Positions 16,804 through 27,757 of a stretch of 64,000 bases of DNA are shown piece after piece (position 1 is the first letter of the stretch; each line of letters begins with the position of its first letter). Under the pieces are notes generated by a model. It did not search any database, had not been told where the DNA came from, and was given only the letters and a program-made list of their open reading frames with translations. This DNA is from Flavobacterium cellulosilyticum (GTDB taxonomy: Bacteria > Bacteroidota > Bacteroidia > Flavobacteriales > Flavobacteriaceae). Made by a program: the position numbers and the translations under genes. Location of the stretch: assembly GCF_004349355.1 (NCBI RefSeq), contig NZ_SMFK01000001.1:919393-983392 (forward strand), in the 5' to 3' direction.

Positions 16804-18702
16804 ATGAGTGACGCAATTAAACATGAATGTGGCATTGCCCTTTTAAGATTAAAAAAACCATTAGAATTCTACAAAGAAAAATATGGTTCGGCTTTTTATG
16901 GAGTGCAAAAAATGTATCTTCTTATGGAAAAGCAGCATAATCGAGGTCAAGATGGAGCAGGTTTTGCAAGTATCAAACTAGATGTAGAACCAGGGGAAAG
17001 GTATATAAGCCGAGTTCGTTCGAATGATTCACAACCTATCCAGGATGTATTTGCCCAAATAAACGATAGGATAAACGATGAATTAGCGTCAAATCCGGAA
17101 TATGTTGATAATGTAGCTTTGCAAAAACACAAAATACCCTACATAGGTGAATTGTTTTTGGGGCATGTTCGTTATGGAACTTTTGGAAAAAACAGCATCG
17201 AAAGTGTTCACCCATTTCTACGTCAAAACAATTGGATGCATCGAAATCTGATTTTGGCAGGAAATTTCAATATGACTAATGTAAAAGACCTTTTTCAAAG
17301 TCTTGTTGATTTAGGTCAGCATCCAAAAGAAATGGCTGATACAGTTACTGTTATGGAAAAAATAGGGCATTTCTTAGACGATGCCGTCACCGATTTATAC
17401 CAAGAATGTAAAAATAATGGTTTAACAAAAAGGGAAGCATCGCCAGTAATAGCTGAAAAATTAGATGTTGCAAGGATTTTGGCTAGAGCTTCCAAAAATT
17501 TCGATGGAGGATATGCTATGGCAGGACTTCTGGGTCATGGTGATGCTTTTGTTTTTAGAGATCCAGCCGGAATTCGTCCAGCTTATTTTTATGAAGATGA
17601 TGAAATTGTTGTTGTAGCTTCTGAACGACCTGTGATTCAAACAGTATTTAACATAGATTTTGATAAAGTCCAAGAGTTGAAACCAGGAAACGCATTAATT
17701 ATCAAAAAAAATGGAACTGTAACGGAACAAGAAATTTTACCTCCAACAGTTAAAAAAGCGTGTTCTTTCGAAAGAATTTATTTCTCTCGAGGAAGTGACG
17801 CTGAAATATACCAAGAAAGAAAAAATCTTGGGAAATTAATCTTGCCAGCGGTTTTAGAAGCTATTGAAGACGATACAGATAACACAGTTTTTTCTTATAT
17901 TCCAAATACTGCAGAAACATCGTTCTACGGATTGGTTGAAGCAGCTCAAGATTTCTTAAATCAAAGAAAGAATAATTATATTCTTGAAAACAGAAAAAAA
18001 TTAACAAAAGAAAAACTCGAGGAAATCCTGTCGGTTAAAATTAGAACGGAGAAAGTAGCAATCAAAGATGCCAAATTGAGGACTTTTATTACCGAAGACA
18101 GCAGTCGTAATGATTTAGTGGCTCACGTTTATGATGTAACTTATGGAGTTATTAAACCAACTGATAATTTGGTGATTATAGACGATAGTATAGTACGCGG
18201 AACGACACTTAAAATGAGTATCATCAAAATGATGGATCGTTTGAAACCAAAAAGTATTGTTGTCGTTTCATCTGCGCCGCAAATTCGTTATCCCGACTGT
18301 TATGGAATAGACATGGCAAAACTTGAAGGTTTAGTGGCGTTCCAAGCAGCTTTAGAACTACTAAAAGAAAGAAATTTATATCATATAGTCGACGAAGTAT
18401 ACCTCAAATGTAAAAAACAGGAAGACTTACAAGATAACGAAATAATCAATTTTGTAACTGAAATATACGCACCATTCAAACCGCAAGAAGTTTCAGATAA
18501 AATAGCCCAGCTTTTGAGTACACCTGAAATCAATGCAGAAGTCAAAATTATTTTCCAAACAGTTGAGAATTTACATATTGCTTGTCCTAAGAATTTAGGG
18601 GATTGGTATTTCACCGGAGATTATCCAACTCCTGGAGGAAATCGTGTTGTAAATAAGGCATTTATGAATTTTTATGAAGGAAAAAACGCTAGAGCATATT
18701 AA
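16804..18702 (+). CDS. Amidophosphoribosyltransferase-like class II glutamine amidotransferase (long form)
   Basis: 632 residues, longer than canonical PurF (about 470-510). The glutaminase domain starts with Cys9 (KHECGIALL), preceded by eight residues that may be removed as a propeptide, as in Bacillus PurF; NRGQDGAGF and GHVRYGTFGK are the glutamine-binding blocks. The phosphoribosyltransferase domain has the PRPP loop VIIDDSIVRGTT. An insertion near residues 130-230 and a C-terminal extension of about 70 residues (FQTVENLHIACPKNLGDW) distinguish it. It could be the pathway PurF or a paralog with another acceptor; the window shows no other purF. A terminator follows. Confidence 0.85.
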   Translation: MSDAIKHECGIALLRLKKPLEFYKEKYGSAFYGVQKMYLLMEKQHNRGQDGAGFASIKLDVEPGERYISRVRSNDSQPIQDVFAQINDRINDELASNPEYVDNVALQKHKIPYIGELFLGHVRYGTFGKNSIESVHPFLRQNNWMHRNLILAGNFNMTNVKDLFQSLVDLGQHPKEMADTVTVMEKIGHFLDDAVTDLYQECKNNGLTKREASPVIAEKLDVARILARASKNFDGGYAMAGLLGHGDAFVFRDPAGIRPAYFYEDDEIVVVASERPVIQTVFNIDFDKVQELKPGNALIIKKNGTVTEQEILPPTVKKACSFERIYFSRGSDAEIYQERKNLGKLILPAVLEAIEDDTDNTVFSYIPNTAETSFYGLVEAAQDFLNQRKNNYILENRKKLTKEKLEEILSVKIRTEKVAIKDAKLRTFITEDSSRNDLVAHVYDVTYGVIKPTDNLVIIDDSIVRGTTLKMSIIKMMDRLKPKSIVVVSSAPQIRYPDCYGIDMAKLEGLVAFQAALELLKERNLYHIVDEVYLKCKKQEDLQDNEIINFVTEIYAPFKPQEVSDKIAQLLSTPEINAEVKIIFQTVENLHIACPKNLGDWYFTGDYPTPGGNRVVNKAFMNFYEGKNARAY

Positions 18703-18831
18703 AAATCAGAGATTTAGGTATTTCAACGACTATTTAAGCATTTCAACTATTTTATTTGTCGAAAGGAAATTGTACCTTTATCTTTGACTCACCATAATAT
18801 TAGTAGGTTAAGTTTATGGTAGATTTGGGGC

Positions 18832-18861
18832 AAAAAGGGTGAAAGAAATTTCACCTTTTTT
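18832..18861 (+). terminator. Terminator of the PurF-like gene
   Basis: GGTGAAA (18838-18844), GAAA loop, TTTCACC (18849-18855), then six T. Confidence 0.8.
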
Positions 18862-18903
18862 ATTGGAATAAAGTCAAGAAAAAGAAAATAGATAATAGAC
18901 TAG

Positions 18904-18940
18904 TAGATAATAGATGAAAAGGTGATTTATCTATTATCTA
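18904..18940. repeat. Perfect 12-base inverted repeat
   Basis: TAGATAATAGAT (18904-18915) and ATCTATTATCTA (18929-18940) with a 13-base loop. GATAATAGA also occurs just upstream at 18891-18899. Purpose unknown; it could be a third terminator. Confidence 0.6.
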
Positions 18941-18969
18941 AAAGTCGTTTTTTTATTAGAAAAGAAATC

Positions 18970-19010
18970 AAAAAAAATAGACGAACAAACTTTTCAGTCT
19001 ATTCGTCTAT
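18970..19010 (-). terminator. sodA terminator
   Basis: On the minus strand ATAGACGAA (19010-19002) pairs with TTCGTCTAT (18985-18977) and runs into a T tract, about 25 bases after the sodA stop. Confidence 0.8.
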
Positions 19011-19034
19011 CATCTAGAAGGTTTTTGCGTTAGA

Positions 19035-19640
19035 CTATTTCTCTAAAGCATATCTTCTAGCTACTTCAGCCCAGTTAATTACATTAAAGAAAGCTTCAAT
19101 ATAATCAGGTCTTCTGTTTTGATAGTTCAAGTAGTAAGCGTGCTCCCAAACATCCATTCCTAAGATTGGAGTTCCACCACATCCTACACCTGGCATTAAA
19201 GTATTATCTTGGTTTGGTGTTCCACAAACTTCTAATTTACCGTCTTTTACACAAAGCCAAGCCCATCCAGAGCCAAATTGTGTAGCTCCAGCTTTAGCAA
19301 ATGCTGCTTTAAATGCATCAAAAGATCCAAAAGCGCTATCAATTGCAGCCGCTAATTCTCCACTAGGTAATCCACCTCCATTTGGAGACATTACTGTCCA
19401 GAACAAATTGTGATTATAAAATCCACCGCCGTTGTTACGAACAGCCATGTTTTTCATATCAAGATTTTTCAATATTTCTTCTATACTTTTTCCGTCTAAT
19501 TCTGTTCCTGCAATAGCAGCATTAACATTAGTTGTATAAGCATTATGATGTTTTGAATGATGGATTTCCATCGTGCGTGCATCAATATGTGGTTCTAGTG
19601 CGTCATACGCATAAGGTAATTTTGGTAATTCAAATGCCAT
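19035..19640 (-). CDS. sodA: Superoxide dismutase, Fe/Mn type
   Basis: Dismutates superoxide; 201 residues, standard length. All four metal ligands are visible: His in [13 protein letters not shown], His in GFYNHNLFW, and Asp and His in [19 protein letters not shown]. There is no signal peptide, so it is cytoplasmic. Fe or Mn preference cannot be settled by eye; GSGWAWL and the Bacteroidota context allow either or cambialistic use, so the symbol is tentative. A TAaaTTTG -7 box lies at 19676-19683 on the minus strand. Confidence 0.95.
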   Translation of the reverse strand: MAFELPKLPYAYDALEPHIDARTMEIHHSKHHNAYTTNVNAAIAGTELDGKSIEEILKNLDMKNMAVRNNGGGFYNHNLFWTVMSPNGGGLPSGELAAAIDSAFGSFDAFKAAFAKAGATQFGSGWAWLCVKDGKLEVCGTPNQDNTLMPGVGCGGTPILGMDVWEHAYYLNYQNRRPDYIEAFFNVINWAEVARRYALEK

Positions 19641-19675
19641 AATATAGTTATTTAATGATTTATAAATATTTTATT

Positions 19676-19683
19676 CAAATTTA
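19676..19683 (-). promoter_or_regulatory. sodA -7 box
   Basis: TAaaTTTG on the minus strand, 35 bases upstream of the ATG; no TTG at the -33 distance. Confidence 0.5.
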
Positions 19684-19754
19684 AACAATTAACTTTGGAA
19701 TTGGAAATTCTATTTCGTTATAGTTTTATTAAATTAATTGATAGCTGTTTATTT

Positions 19755-19834
19755 CGGAGCTATTTCCAGCTTTCCATTGCAATCTTTTCCTGGCTAAAGG
19801 AGCCAGAAAAAGGATTTCCACTTCAATCTGGGCT
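19755..19834. repeat. Dispersed palindromic repeat, copy A
   Basis: Core CGGAGCTATTTCCAGCTTTC, then a stem CTGGCT (19790-19795)/AGCCAG (19801-19806), then GGATTTCCACTTCAATCTGG. It shares flanks and layout with 44331-44395 (reverse orientation) and 52836-52904, but the central stem sequence differs. Intergenic. Confidence 0.65.
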
Positions 19835-19890
19835 AGAGTATTTGAGCATAAAACAAATCTGAAATAGTTAATCTTCAATCTAAAAGTATT

Positions 19891-22800
19891 ATGCAAAGAC
19901 CATCATTCTCCATATATGACGCTTCAGCGGGTTCAGGAAAAACCTATGCACTCGTCAAAGAATACCTGAAAATTATCCTTGTTGCCAAAAAAAATGATGT
20001 CTATCGTAATATTCTAGCTATTACGTTCACTAATAAAGCGGTTCACGAAATGAAATCCAGGATCGTTGGTAGTTTATCTGAGTTTGCAAAAGACGAGCCT
20101 AGCGAAAAAGCCTTAGATTTAATGGAGCATTTGGCAATAGAAACGGAGCTTTCTATCATGCAAATAAAAACCAAATCCCAGCAAATCATCAAGCATATTA
20201 TTCATAATTATGCCGCTTTTGATATTTCTACTATCGATAAATTTACGCATAAAGTCATTCGGGCCTTTGCTCACGATTTAGGTTTGCCAATGACTTTCGA
20301 AGTGACTTTGGATACAGAGAATTTGTTAGTCGAAGCCGTCGACGCCATCATTGCGCAAGCCGGTGAAGATGAAACTTTAACCAAATTGCTTATCGATTTC
20401 ACGATGGAAAAAACAGACGACGACAAATCTTGGGATATCTCTCGCGAGATTCTAGATACGGGTCGTTTGGTGCTTAATGAAAACAACCGAAATGAAATTA
20501 CACATTTCCAAAACAAATCCATCACCGAATTTATAGAAATTAAAAGCAAACTCACCAAAGCTTGCAAAGATTTAGAAAAGGAAAATGCTGAATTGGCAGA
20601 AAGTGCATTGTCGTTGATTGAGAAAAACGGAATCGATACCAAATCATTTTCTGGCTCTTATTTTCCAAAACATTTAATAAGCATTCAAGAAGGGAAATTC
20701 AATCCAAAAAACAAAACGTATCACAAATCTGAAGATATTAAAATCAATAAAACGGCTAAGGACGTAGGTTTGATTGAGAATATAATCCCAGAATTAGTAC
20801 TAATTCTCGCAAAAATCTATAAGAATTTCGAAAAAAGAGATTTCTACAATGCATTCCTAAAAAACATCACACCATTATCATTGTTGAATACGGTAAGTAA
20901 CGAATTGGCAAAAATTCAGGAAGAACAAAATGTACTTTCTATAACTGAATTCAACTCCATCATTCACCGTGAAATTCAAAATCAACCAGCGCCTTTTATA
21001 TATGAACGATTGGGCGAACGCTACCGTCATTTTTTTATTGATGAATTTCAGGATACTTCAGAAATGCAATGGCAAAATTTGATTCCACTTATTGATAATT
21101 CCACCTCCAGTGAAATTGATGGAGAGAAAGGCACTTTGATGATTGTGGGCGATCCAAAACAATCTATTTACCGTTGGCGTGGCGGAAAAGCGGAACAATT
21201 TATTGAGTTGAGTAAAGACCACAATCCATTTAATAATCCCGATAAAGTTTTAGAGCATTTAGATAAAAATTACCGCAGTTATTCTCAAATTATTGACTTT
21301 AATAACGAATTTTTCAAGTTACTGTCCTCTCAATTTGCTAATCTAGATTATAAAGATTTATACGAAAATCACAGTCATCAAAAATCAAATGATAAAACAG
21401 GTGGCTATGTAAATATTTCTTTTCTTCCTGTTTTAGATAAAGAGGATTCTATTGATGACGAAGAAGCGTTGGATAAAACAGAATTATATGTTTTGGCAAC
21501 TTTAAAAACCATTCAAAAAGTTTTAGAACAAGGTTTTGAGTACAAAGACATTGTAATTTTAACTAGAAAACGAGGTCAAGGAATCGCTATTGCTAATTAT
21601 CTAACAGAGCAGCGTATTCCGCTATTGTCATCAGAAACCTTGATGATTCAAAATGCTACCGAAGTTCGATTTATCATTCATCTATTAAAATACTTAAAAA
21701 ACAATTCAGATAAAGAATCAAAAGCCAATTTCTTATATTTTTTAGCTCAAAATAAACAAGATAAATTGCCTATACACAATTTTATAGCGCAAGGAATGTT
21801 GTATACAGATGAAAAGGATTTCGAGAAATGGTTAGAAAGTTTTGATGTGAATTTATCTTTTCAAAATAGTAGAAAAAAATCATTGTATGAAGCGGTGGAA
21901 ATCATTGTTTCTAAATTCCTGAACCCCGCTAATAGCAACTCTTATATTCAGTACTTTTTGGATATTGTACTCGAGCGTGACATTCGGAATCAAGCTGGAA
22001 TATCGGACTTCCTGAATTATTGGGATAAAAATTCAGAAAAATTCAGTATTCCATCACCCGAAGGGAACAATGCTGTTCGGATAATGACTATTCATAAATC
22101 GAAAGGATTGGAATTTCCTGTTGTTATTATGCCATTTGCAGATGAAGATTATAGCCGCAGCCCCAAAAATAAATTGTGGATTACCACTGAAAAGGATGAT
22201 TTTGGGTTGTCAAAAGTTTTAATTGACAATAATAAAGCGGTTGAAGGATTTGGTGCGAATGCAAAACTGGTTTATGATCAAAAAGTACAGGAAGAATTAT
22301 TAGACAATATTAATGTTTTGTATGTGGCACTAACTCGTGCAGAAGAGCAATTATATGTCATTTCTCAATCATTGATTCCTAATAAAAAAACGGGAGAATA
22401 TCCAAATAATATGGCATCGTTTTTTGTTAATTACTTGATAAATAAAAATCTGCACGATGAAAACACATTGGAATATGAATTTGGAAATCCAGTAAAACAG
22501 TCGATAGGTAAAAAACATGTAGATACATCGAAAACTATTCCTTTGGTTTCAGAAATTTTAAATCCCAAAAATATTAAAATTGCTCAAAAAGAATCTTTAA
22601 TGTGGGGAACGCATCAGCAAGAAGCTATAGAATATGGGAATGTTATTCACGAAATATTGTCTTTTGTAAAAACACAAAAAGATATTGATTTAGCTATTAT
22701 AAAAGCAATTGAAAATGGTTTAATTACGATTAGTCAAAAAGAATTGGTTTTTAAAACGATTAGTGAAATTGTTAACCATGTGTCGCTTTCGGATTATTTT

Positions 22801-23049
22801 GCAGAAGGGAATGAGGTTTTGAACGAGCAAACAATTATTCAAAAAGAAAATAAAACAATAAAACCAGATCGTATGGTTTTGACTAAGAGCAAGGAAGTTT
22901 TATTGTTAGATTATAAAACAGGATTTCATAATGCTAAATATCAATTGCAATTAGAAAATTATCAAAATGCAATCGAAAATATGGGATACAAAGTGACAAG
23001 CAAAGCACTAATCTATATAGGAAAGGAAATTGAAATAGTAAATTTGTAA
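19891..23049 (+). CDS. addA: AddA/RecB-like UvrD helicase with C-terminal PD-(D/E)XK nuclease
   Basis: 1052-residue helicase-nuclease for double-strand-break end processing. Walker A is at the N-terminus (YDASAGSGKTYALV), followed by AITFTNKAVHEMK (motif Ia), IDEFQDTSEMQW (motif II), VGDPKQSIYRWRGG (motif III), MTIHKSKGLEFPVV (motif V) and LYVALTRAEEQLY (motif VI). The C-terminal nuclease has PDRMVL and LLDYKTG (about residues 990-1015). Its probable partner, the AddB-like protein, is encoded at 29406-32168, separated by kbl and three OmpA genes. The symbol follows that pairing and is tentative. Confidence 0.9.
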   Translation: MQRPSFSIYDASAGSGKTYALVKEYLKIILVAKKNDVYRNILAITFTNKAVHEMKSRIVGSLSEFAKDEPSEKALDLMEHLAIETELSIMQIKTKSQQIIKHIIHNYAAFDISTIDKFTHKVIRAFAHDLGLPMTFEVTLDTENLLVEAVDAIIAQAGEDETLTKLLIDFTMEKTDDDKSWDISREILDTGRLVLNENNRNEITHFQNKSITEFIEIKSKLTKACKDLEKENAELAESALSLIEKNGIDTKSFSGSYFPKHLISIQEGKFNPKNKTYHKSEDIKINKTAKDVGLIENIIPELVLILAKIYKNFEKRDFYNAFLKNITPLSLLNTVSNELAKIQEEQNVLSITEFNSIIHREIQNQPAPFIYERLGERYRHFFIDEFQDTSEMQWQNLIPLIDNSTSSEIDGEKGTLMIVGDPKQSIYRWRGGKAEQFIELSKDHNPFNNPDKVLEHLDKNYRSYSQIIDFNNEFFKLLSSQFANLDYKDLYENHSHQKSNDKTGGYVNISFLPVLDKEDSIDDEEALDKTELYVLATLKTIQKVLEQGFEYKDIVILTRKRGQGIAIANYLTEQRIPLLSSETLMIQNATEVRFIIHLLKYLKNNSDKESKANFLYFLAQNKQDKLPIHNFIAQGMLYTDEKDFEKWLESFDVNLSFQNSRKKSLYEAVEIIVSKFLNPANSNSYIQYFLDIVLERDIRNQAGISDFLNYWDKNSEKFSIPSPEGNNAVRIMTIHKSKGLEFPVVIMPFADEDYSRSPKNKLWITTEKDDFGLSKVLIDNNKAVEGFGANAKLVYDQKVQEELLDNINVLYVALTRAEEQLYVISQSLIPNKKTGEYPNNMASFFVNYLINKNLHDENTLEYEFGNPVKQSIGKKHVDTSKTIPLVSEILNPKNIKIAQKESLMWGTHQQEAIEYGNVIHEILSFVKTQKDIDLAIIKAIENGLITISQKELVFKTISEIVNHVSLSDYFAEGNEVLNEQTIIQKENKTIKPDRMVLTKSKEVLLLDYKTGFHNAKYQLQLENYQNAIENMGYKVTSKALIYIGKEIEIVNL

Positions 23050-23098
23050 AGACTTTGTGTTTTGCTATTTATGGTATTAACTATTAATAAATTGAATT

Positions 23099-24289
23099 AT
23101 GTATTCAAAAATTAAAGAATATTTGAAAGAAGAACTTCAAGCTATTGAAGATAATGGAATTTTTAAAAAAGAAAGAATAATCACTTCGTCACAAGGAGCG
23201 GAAATTACTGTTAATGGAGAGACGGTTTTGAATTTTTGTGCCAATAATTATTTGGGATTGTCATCTCACCCAGAAGTAATCCAAGCGGCCAAAGATACGA
23301 TGGATACACATGGTTTTGGAATGTCTTCAGTCCGTTTTATTTGTGGAACGCAAGACATTCACAAGATATTAGAGGATAAAATATCGGATTTCTACGGAAC
23401 TGAAGATACGATTTTATATGCGGCCGCTTTTGATGCCAATGGTGGCGTTTTCGAGCCGTTATTAAATGAAAATGATGCTATTATATCGGATAGTTTGAAT
23501 CATGCTTCAATTATTGATGGGGTTCGACTATGTAAAGCTTCACGATATCGCTATGAAAATAGCAATATGGAAGATTTGGAGCAACAATTAATCAAAGCCA
23601 ATGAGGCTGGAGCGCGTTTTAAACTAATTGTTACTGACGGAGTCTTCTCAATGGATGGTATTGTAGCTCCTTTGGACAAAATATGTGATTTAGCGGACAA
23701 ATATGATGCGATGGTAATGGTTGATGAATGTCACGCAGCAGGATTTATTGGAGCAACTGGAAAAGGAACACTTGAGGCAAAAGGAGTAATGGGAAGAGTT
23801 GATATAATCACTGGAACACTTGGGAAAGCACTTGGCGGAGCGATGGGAGGTTATACTACTGCCAAAAAAGAAATTATTGAATTGTTACGACAACGTTCTA
23901 GACCTTATTTGTTTTCTAATTCCTTGGCGCCTGCAATTGTTGGTGCTTCAATCAAAGTCTTTGAATTATTGGAAAAAGACACCTCATTAAGGGATAAACT
24001 GGAATGGAATACTAATTATTTTAAAGTTGGAATGAAAAAAGCGGGTTTTGATGTTGTAGATGGCGATTCAGCTATAGTTCCCGTTATGCTATACGATGCT
24101 AAATTGGCTCAAATAATGGCAGATGAATTACTAAAAAAGGGAATTTATGTGATTGGTTTCTTTTTTCCTGTGGTTCCAAAAAATAAAGCGAGAATAAGAG
24201 TTCAGTTGTCAGCTTCTCATACTCAAGAACATCTTGATAATGCGATTAATGCTTTTATTCAAGTTGGAAAGAATCTAAATGTTATATAA
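23099..24289 (+). CDS. kbl: Glycine C-acetyltransferase (2-amino-3-ketobutyrate CoA ligase)
   Basis: PLP enzyme of the alpha-oxoamine synthase family that cleaves 2-amino-3-ketobutyrate with CoA to glycine and acetyl-CoA in threonine degradation. 396 residues, matching E. coli Kbl. Blocks: [48 protein letters not shown], and the PLP Lys in [14 protein letters not shown]. Threonine dehydrogenase is not adjacent, so it is probably encoded elsewhere. It is 49 bases behind the AddA-like gene. Confidence 0.95.
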   Translation: MYSKIKEYLKEELQAIEDNGIFKKERIITSSQGAEITVNGETVLNFCANNYLGLSSHPEVIQAAKDTMDTHGFGMSSVRFICGTQDIHKILEDKISDFYGTEDTILYAAAFDANGGVFEPLLNENDAIISDSLNHASIIDGVRLCKASRYRYENSNMEDLEQQLIKANEAGARFKLIVTDGVFSMDGIVAPLDKICDLADKYDAMVMVDECHAAGFIGATGKGTLEAKGVMGRVDIITGTLGKALGGAMGGYTTAKKEIIELLRQRSRPYLFSNSLAPAIVGASIKVFELLEKDTSLRDKLEWNTNYFKVGMKKAGFDVVDGDSAIVPVMLYDAKLAQIMADELLKKGIYVIGFFFPVVPKNKARIRVQLSASHTQEHLDNAINAFIQVGKNLNVI

Positions 24290-24346
24290 TTCACATTTAT
24301 AAGTGTTTTTTTTAACTTTTTATTATGTAGTTAAAAAATTACGGAT

Positions 24347-24354
24347 TACTTTTG
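24347..24354 (+). promoter_or_regulatory. -7 box of the first OmpA paralog
   Basis: TActTTTG, 38 bases before the ATG; no matching TTG upstream. Confidence 0.5.
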
Positions 24355-24392
24355 TTTAAAATTAACTAAATATTAACTAAACTTATTTAAGT

Positions 24393-25832
24393 ATGAAACA
24401 TCTTAACAAACTTTTACTTGCCGTAGTGATGGTGATGGCTATAAGCTCTCATGCACAGAACAGCAACAATCCTTGGGCACTTTCTTTTGGTGTTAATGCA
24501 GTTGACACTAGAGCAACAGCTGGAGGTGGGCAATCTGACTTTATTAATGCTGTTTCACAGCCATTTAATGTAAAAGAAAACTGGAATATTCTACCATCTG
24601 TATCTTACTTAAGTGTTGCAAGATCAGTTGGGGAAAATTTTTCTGTTGGACTTCAAGGGTCTATTAATAAAATTAATAAATTTGTAACTTATAATCCAAT
24701 TGCTCCTGGACATAATAGTTCGGGCTATGTAGTAACTAATCCTGGAGATTTAATGTATTATGGTATTGACGGAAGCGTTAAATACAGCTTAATGAGTTTA
24801 ATTAAATCTAAAGTAATTGATCCTTCCTTGCATTTAGGCGGAGGTTATACTTTTTTTGGAGATAATAGTTTTGGTACCGTTAATGGTGGTGTTGGATTAA
24901 CATTTTGGTTTAGTGAAAATGTTGGTTTATCATTAGAAACGACTGTTAAAAAATCTTTTGGAGATAGAAATATAATGGGTAATATTAGTACTCCAGTTGC
25001 TCCTTCTCATTTACAGCATACTGCTGGTATTACTTTCCAATTTGGAGGTAAAGATACTGATGGAGATGGAATATATGACAAAGATGATGCTTGTCCAGAA
25101 GTTAAAGGTTTAAAACAATTCAATGGTTGTCCTGATACTGATGGAGATGGAATTATTGACGGTAGCGATGCTTGTCCAGATGTATTTGGTTTAGCTGCTC
25201 TAAACGGCTGTCCTGATACTGATGGAGATGGAATAGCTGATAAAGATGATGCTTGTCCAGATGTTAAAGGTTTAGCTGCTTTCAAAGGTTGTCCTGATAC
25301 TGATGGAGACGGAATTGCAGATAAAGATGACAAATGTCCTACTGTAGCTGGTCCTAAATCTAATGATGGATGTCCAGTTTTAGATGCTGACAAAGATGGA
25401 GTGGCTGATAAAGATGACGATTGTCCTACTGTAGCTGGTCCTGCTAGTAATAGAGGGTGTCCTGAAGTAACTGTTGAAGTATTGAAACAATTAAACGAGT
25501 ATGGTAAAACAATTTTGTTTGATTCTGGAAAATCTTCTTTCAAAAGCCAATCTTTCACAGTTTTACAATCTATTACGTCAATCTTGAAAGAATATCCTAA
25601 TACAACCTTTATGATTGAAGGACATACAGATAGCGATGGTTCTAATGAATTAAACCAAACATTATCACAAGACAGAGCACATGCCGTTAAAAATTACTTA
25701 ATTGAAAATGGTATTGCTGCGAATAGATTAGAGCATACAGGATATGGTGAAACTAAACCAATTGATACTAATAAAACTGCTAAAGGAAAAGCGAACAACA
25801 GAAGAGTTGAAGTGTCTTTAATTAAAAAATAA
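24393..25832 (+). CDS. OmpA family protein with TSP type-3 repeats, paralog 1
   Basis: 479 residues. Signal peptide ([21 protein letters not shown]), an outer-membrane barrel about 22-215, five calcium-binding thrombospondin type-3 repeats about 217-355 ([15 protein letters not shown] pattern, each closing with GCPD), and a C-terminal OmpA peptidoglycan-binding domain about 360-479 ([38 protein letters not shown]). It should anchor the outer membrane to the cell wall. First of three tandem paralogs; its TSP3 block is almost identical to that of paralog 2 while its OmpA domain is clearly different. Confidence 0.93.
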   Translation: MKHLNKLLLAVVMVMAISSHAQNSNNPWALSFGVNAVDTRATAGGGQSDFINAVSQPFNVKENWNILPSVSYLSVARSVGENFSVGLQGSINKINKFVTYNPIAPGHNSSGYVVTNPGDLMYYGIDGSVKYSLMSLIKSKVIDPSLHLGGGYTFFGDNSFGTVNGGVGLTFWFSENVGLSLETTVKKSFGDRNIMGNISTPVAPSHLQHTAGITFQFGGKDTDGDGIYDKDDACPEVKGLKQFNGCPDTDGDGIIDGSDACPDVFGLAALNGCPDTDGDGIADKDDACPDVKGLAAFKGCPDTDGDGIADKDDKCPTVAGPKSNDGCPVLDADKDGVADKDDDCPTVAGPASNRGCPEVTVEVLKQLNEYGKTILFDSGKSSFKSQSFTVLQSITSILKEYPNTTFMIEGHTDSDGSNELNQTLSQDRAHAVKNYLIENGIAANRLEHTGYGETKPIDTNKTAKGKANNRRVEVSLIKK

Positions 25833-26308
25833 TTTCTTCTATATTGTATTTTAAAAATTAGAAAACGTCTCGATTTATCGAGGCGTTTTTGTTTGTTTTA
25901 CATTTTATAAAAGTAAGCTTATGGGTTTAGTACTCGATCACGGAGTCTGATAAAGTTGATTTTTTTACTTTTCTTATTGAACTGTTATAGTTTAATTGCG
26001 TTCTTTTTACTTTTTCTTAAAATTATGATTTGCTAATTAAACCAGGTTTTTTTGTTATATATATTCATTAATTAAGAATTAGGTTTAATTCTTCTTATCA
26101 TATAAAACAAATAAATGCAAATTTAAGATTACATTTTTTTTATTAGTAAAAATAGTGCTATTTTTGTCGAAAAATATAAACTGGTTTTCATTTTAGTTAT
26201 ATAATTTAATTGGATTCAGTTGGGGAAACAAAATAATTATTTTGTTTCATATATTTTTTTGCTTCAAAATTTTAATAATAATAACTTTAAAAAAAAACTA
26301 AATTAAGT
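25833..26308. other. Long AT-rich gap upstream of the second OmpA paralog
   Basis: 476 bases. Holds the terminator of paralog 1; the rest is AT-rich with no coding frame, and I see no convincing consensus promoter. The last bases before the ATG (CTAAATTAAGT) match the leader of paralog 3, so the leader was duplicated with the gene. Confidence 0.6.
25862..25892 (+). terminator. Terminator of OmpA paralog 1
   Basis: AACGTCTCGAT pairs with ATCGAGGCGTT (one G-T pair) around a TT loop; T tail. Confidence 0.85.
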
Positions 26309-27700
26309 ATGAAACATCTTGACAAATTTTTATTTGCAGTGATAATGGTGATAGCGATGAGCTCTCATGCACAGAACAGCAACAACCCATGGGCACTTTC
26401 ATTTGGTGTTAATGCAATTGACACTAGAGCTACTGCTGGTGGCGGAACGAGCAAAGTAAATACATTTTTTTCTCAACCATTAAATGTGAATGAAAATTGG
26501 AATATACTTCCATCTGTATCTTATCTTAGCATTGCAAGATCAGTAGGAGATAATTTTTCTGTTGGATTGCAAGGGTCTATTAATAAAATTGACAAATTAG
26601 TATCTTATAAAGGTGCGGCTGGATATGTAGTAACTAATCCAGGAGATTTAATGTATTATGGTATTGATGCCAATATTAAATACAGTTTTATGAGTTTAAT
26701 CAAATCTAAAGTTATCGATCCATCGCTACGTATTGGTGGAGGTTATACTTTTTGGGGGGATGATAGTTTTGGAACTATTAATCCAGGAGCTGGTTTAACG
26801 TTTTGGTTTAGCGAAAATGTTGGTTTAGCGTTTGAAACTACATACAAAAGGACTTTTGATGATGGTGCTCGTTCACATTTACAACATACTGCTGGTATTA
26901 CTTTCCAATTTGGAGGTAAAGATACTGATGGAGATGGAATTTATGACAAAGATGATGCTTGTCCAGAAGTTAAAGGTTTGAAACAATTCAATGGTTGTCC
27001 TGATACTGACGGAGATGGAATTATTGACGGTAGTGATGCTTGTCCAGATGTATTTGGTTTAGCTGCTTTAAACGGTTGTCCTGATACTGATGGAGATGGA
27101 ATTGCTGATAAAGATGATGCTTGTCCAGATGTTAAAGGTTTAGCCGCATTCAAAGGATGTCCTGATAATGATGGAGATGGAATTACTGATAAAGAAGACA
27201 AATGTCCTACGGTAGCTGGTCCTAAATCTAATGGTGGATGTCCAATAATTGATACTGACAAAGACGGAGTAGCTGATAAAGATGACGATTGCCCTACAGT
27301 TGCTGGTCCTGCTAGTAATAGAGGGTGTCCTGAAGTAACTGCTGAAGTATTATCTAGTATTAAAATGGAAGCTAGGTCAATTTACTTTAATTCGGGTAAA
27401 TCAACTTTTAAATCAACTGATGTTCCTGCTAGATTGGATGCAATTTCTTCAATTGTAGGCAAATATCCAACTGCAAGTTTTATTATCGAAGGTCATACAG
27501 ATAGTGATGGTTCCGATTCTTATAACCAAAAACTTTCTGAAGATAGAGCTAATGCAGTAAAAGAGGCTTTAATTGCTAGAGGTATTAGTGCTTCTAAATT
27601 AACTACAATTGGTTATGGTGAATCAAAACCGATCGCTACTAATAAAACTGCTGCTGGTAAAGCACAAAACAGAAGAACAGAAGTGTCTTTAAAAAATTAA
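26309..27700 (+). CDS. OmpA family protein with TSP type-3 repeats, paralog 2
   Basis: 463 residues, same architecture as paralog 1: signal peptide ([21 protein letters not shown]), barrel, five TSP3 repeats and OmpA domain ([36 protein letters not shown]). Over the roughly 141-residue TSP3 block I count seven substitutions against paralog 1, whereas its OmpA domain is much closer to paralog 3 (for example VKEALIARG and SIYFNSGK in both). This mosaic points to gene conversion or unequal crossing-over within the array. Confidence 0.93.
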   Translation: MKHLDKFLFAVIMVIAMSSHAQNSNNPWALSFGVNAIDTRATAGGGTSKVNTFFSQPLNVNENWNILPSVSYLSIARSVGDNFSVGLQGSINKIDKLVSYKGAAGYVVTNPGDLMYYGIDANIKYSFMSLIKSKVIDPSLRIGGGYTFWGDDSFGTINPGAGLTFWFSENVGLAFETTYKRTFDDGARSHLQHTAGITFQFGGKDTDGDGIYDKDDACPEVKGLKQFNGCPDTDGDGIIDGSDACPDVFGLAALNGCPDTDGDGIADKDDACPDVKGLAAFKGCPDNDGDGITDKEDKCPTVAGPKSNGGCPIIDTDKDGVADKDDDCPTVAGPASNRGCPEVTAEVLSSIKMEARSIYFNSGKSTFKSTDVPARLDAISSIVGKYPTASFIIEGHTDSDGSDSYNQKLSEDRANAVKEALIARGISASKLTTIGYGESKPIATNKTAAGKAQNRRTEVSLKN

Positions 27701-27722
27701 TACACTTTTTTAAATAATACAG

Positions 27723-27757
27723 AAAGCGCCTCGATAAATCGAGGCGCTTTTTTTATT
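27723..27757 (+). terminator. Terminator of OmpA paralog 2
   Basis: AAAGCGCCTCGAT and ATCGAGGCGCTTT form a perfect 13-base stem with an AA loop, then seven T. Confidence 0.9.

Larger units (their letters stand above)
18703..19034. other. Gene-free gap holding two terminators and an extra inverted repeat
   Basis: 332 bases between convergent genes. It contains the terminator of the PurF-like gene, a perfect 12-base inverted repeat (18904-18940) and the sodA terminator. No open frame with coding character was seen. Confidence 0.7.

Noticed and set aside
25007..25558. Long minus-strand open frames across the TSP3 repeats of the OmpA genes (also at 26941-27261 and 28794-29006)
   Set aside because: They mirror the repetitive GAT/GGA codons of the plus-strand repeats, recur in each paralog only because those repeats are conserved, and encode low-complexity Pro/Ser sequence.
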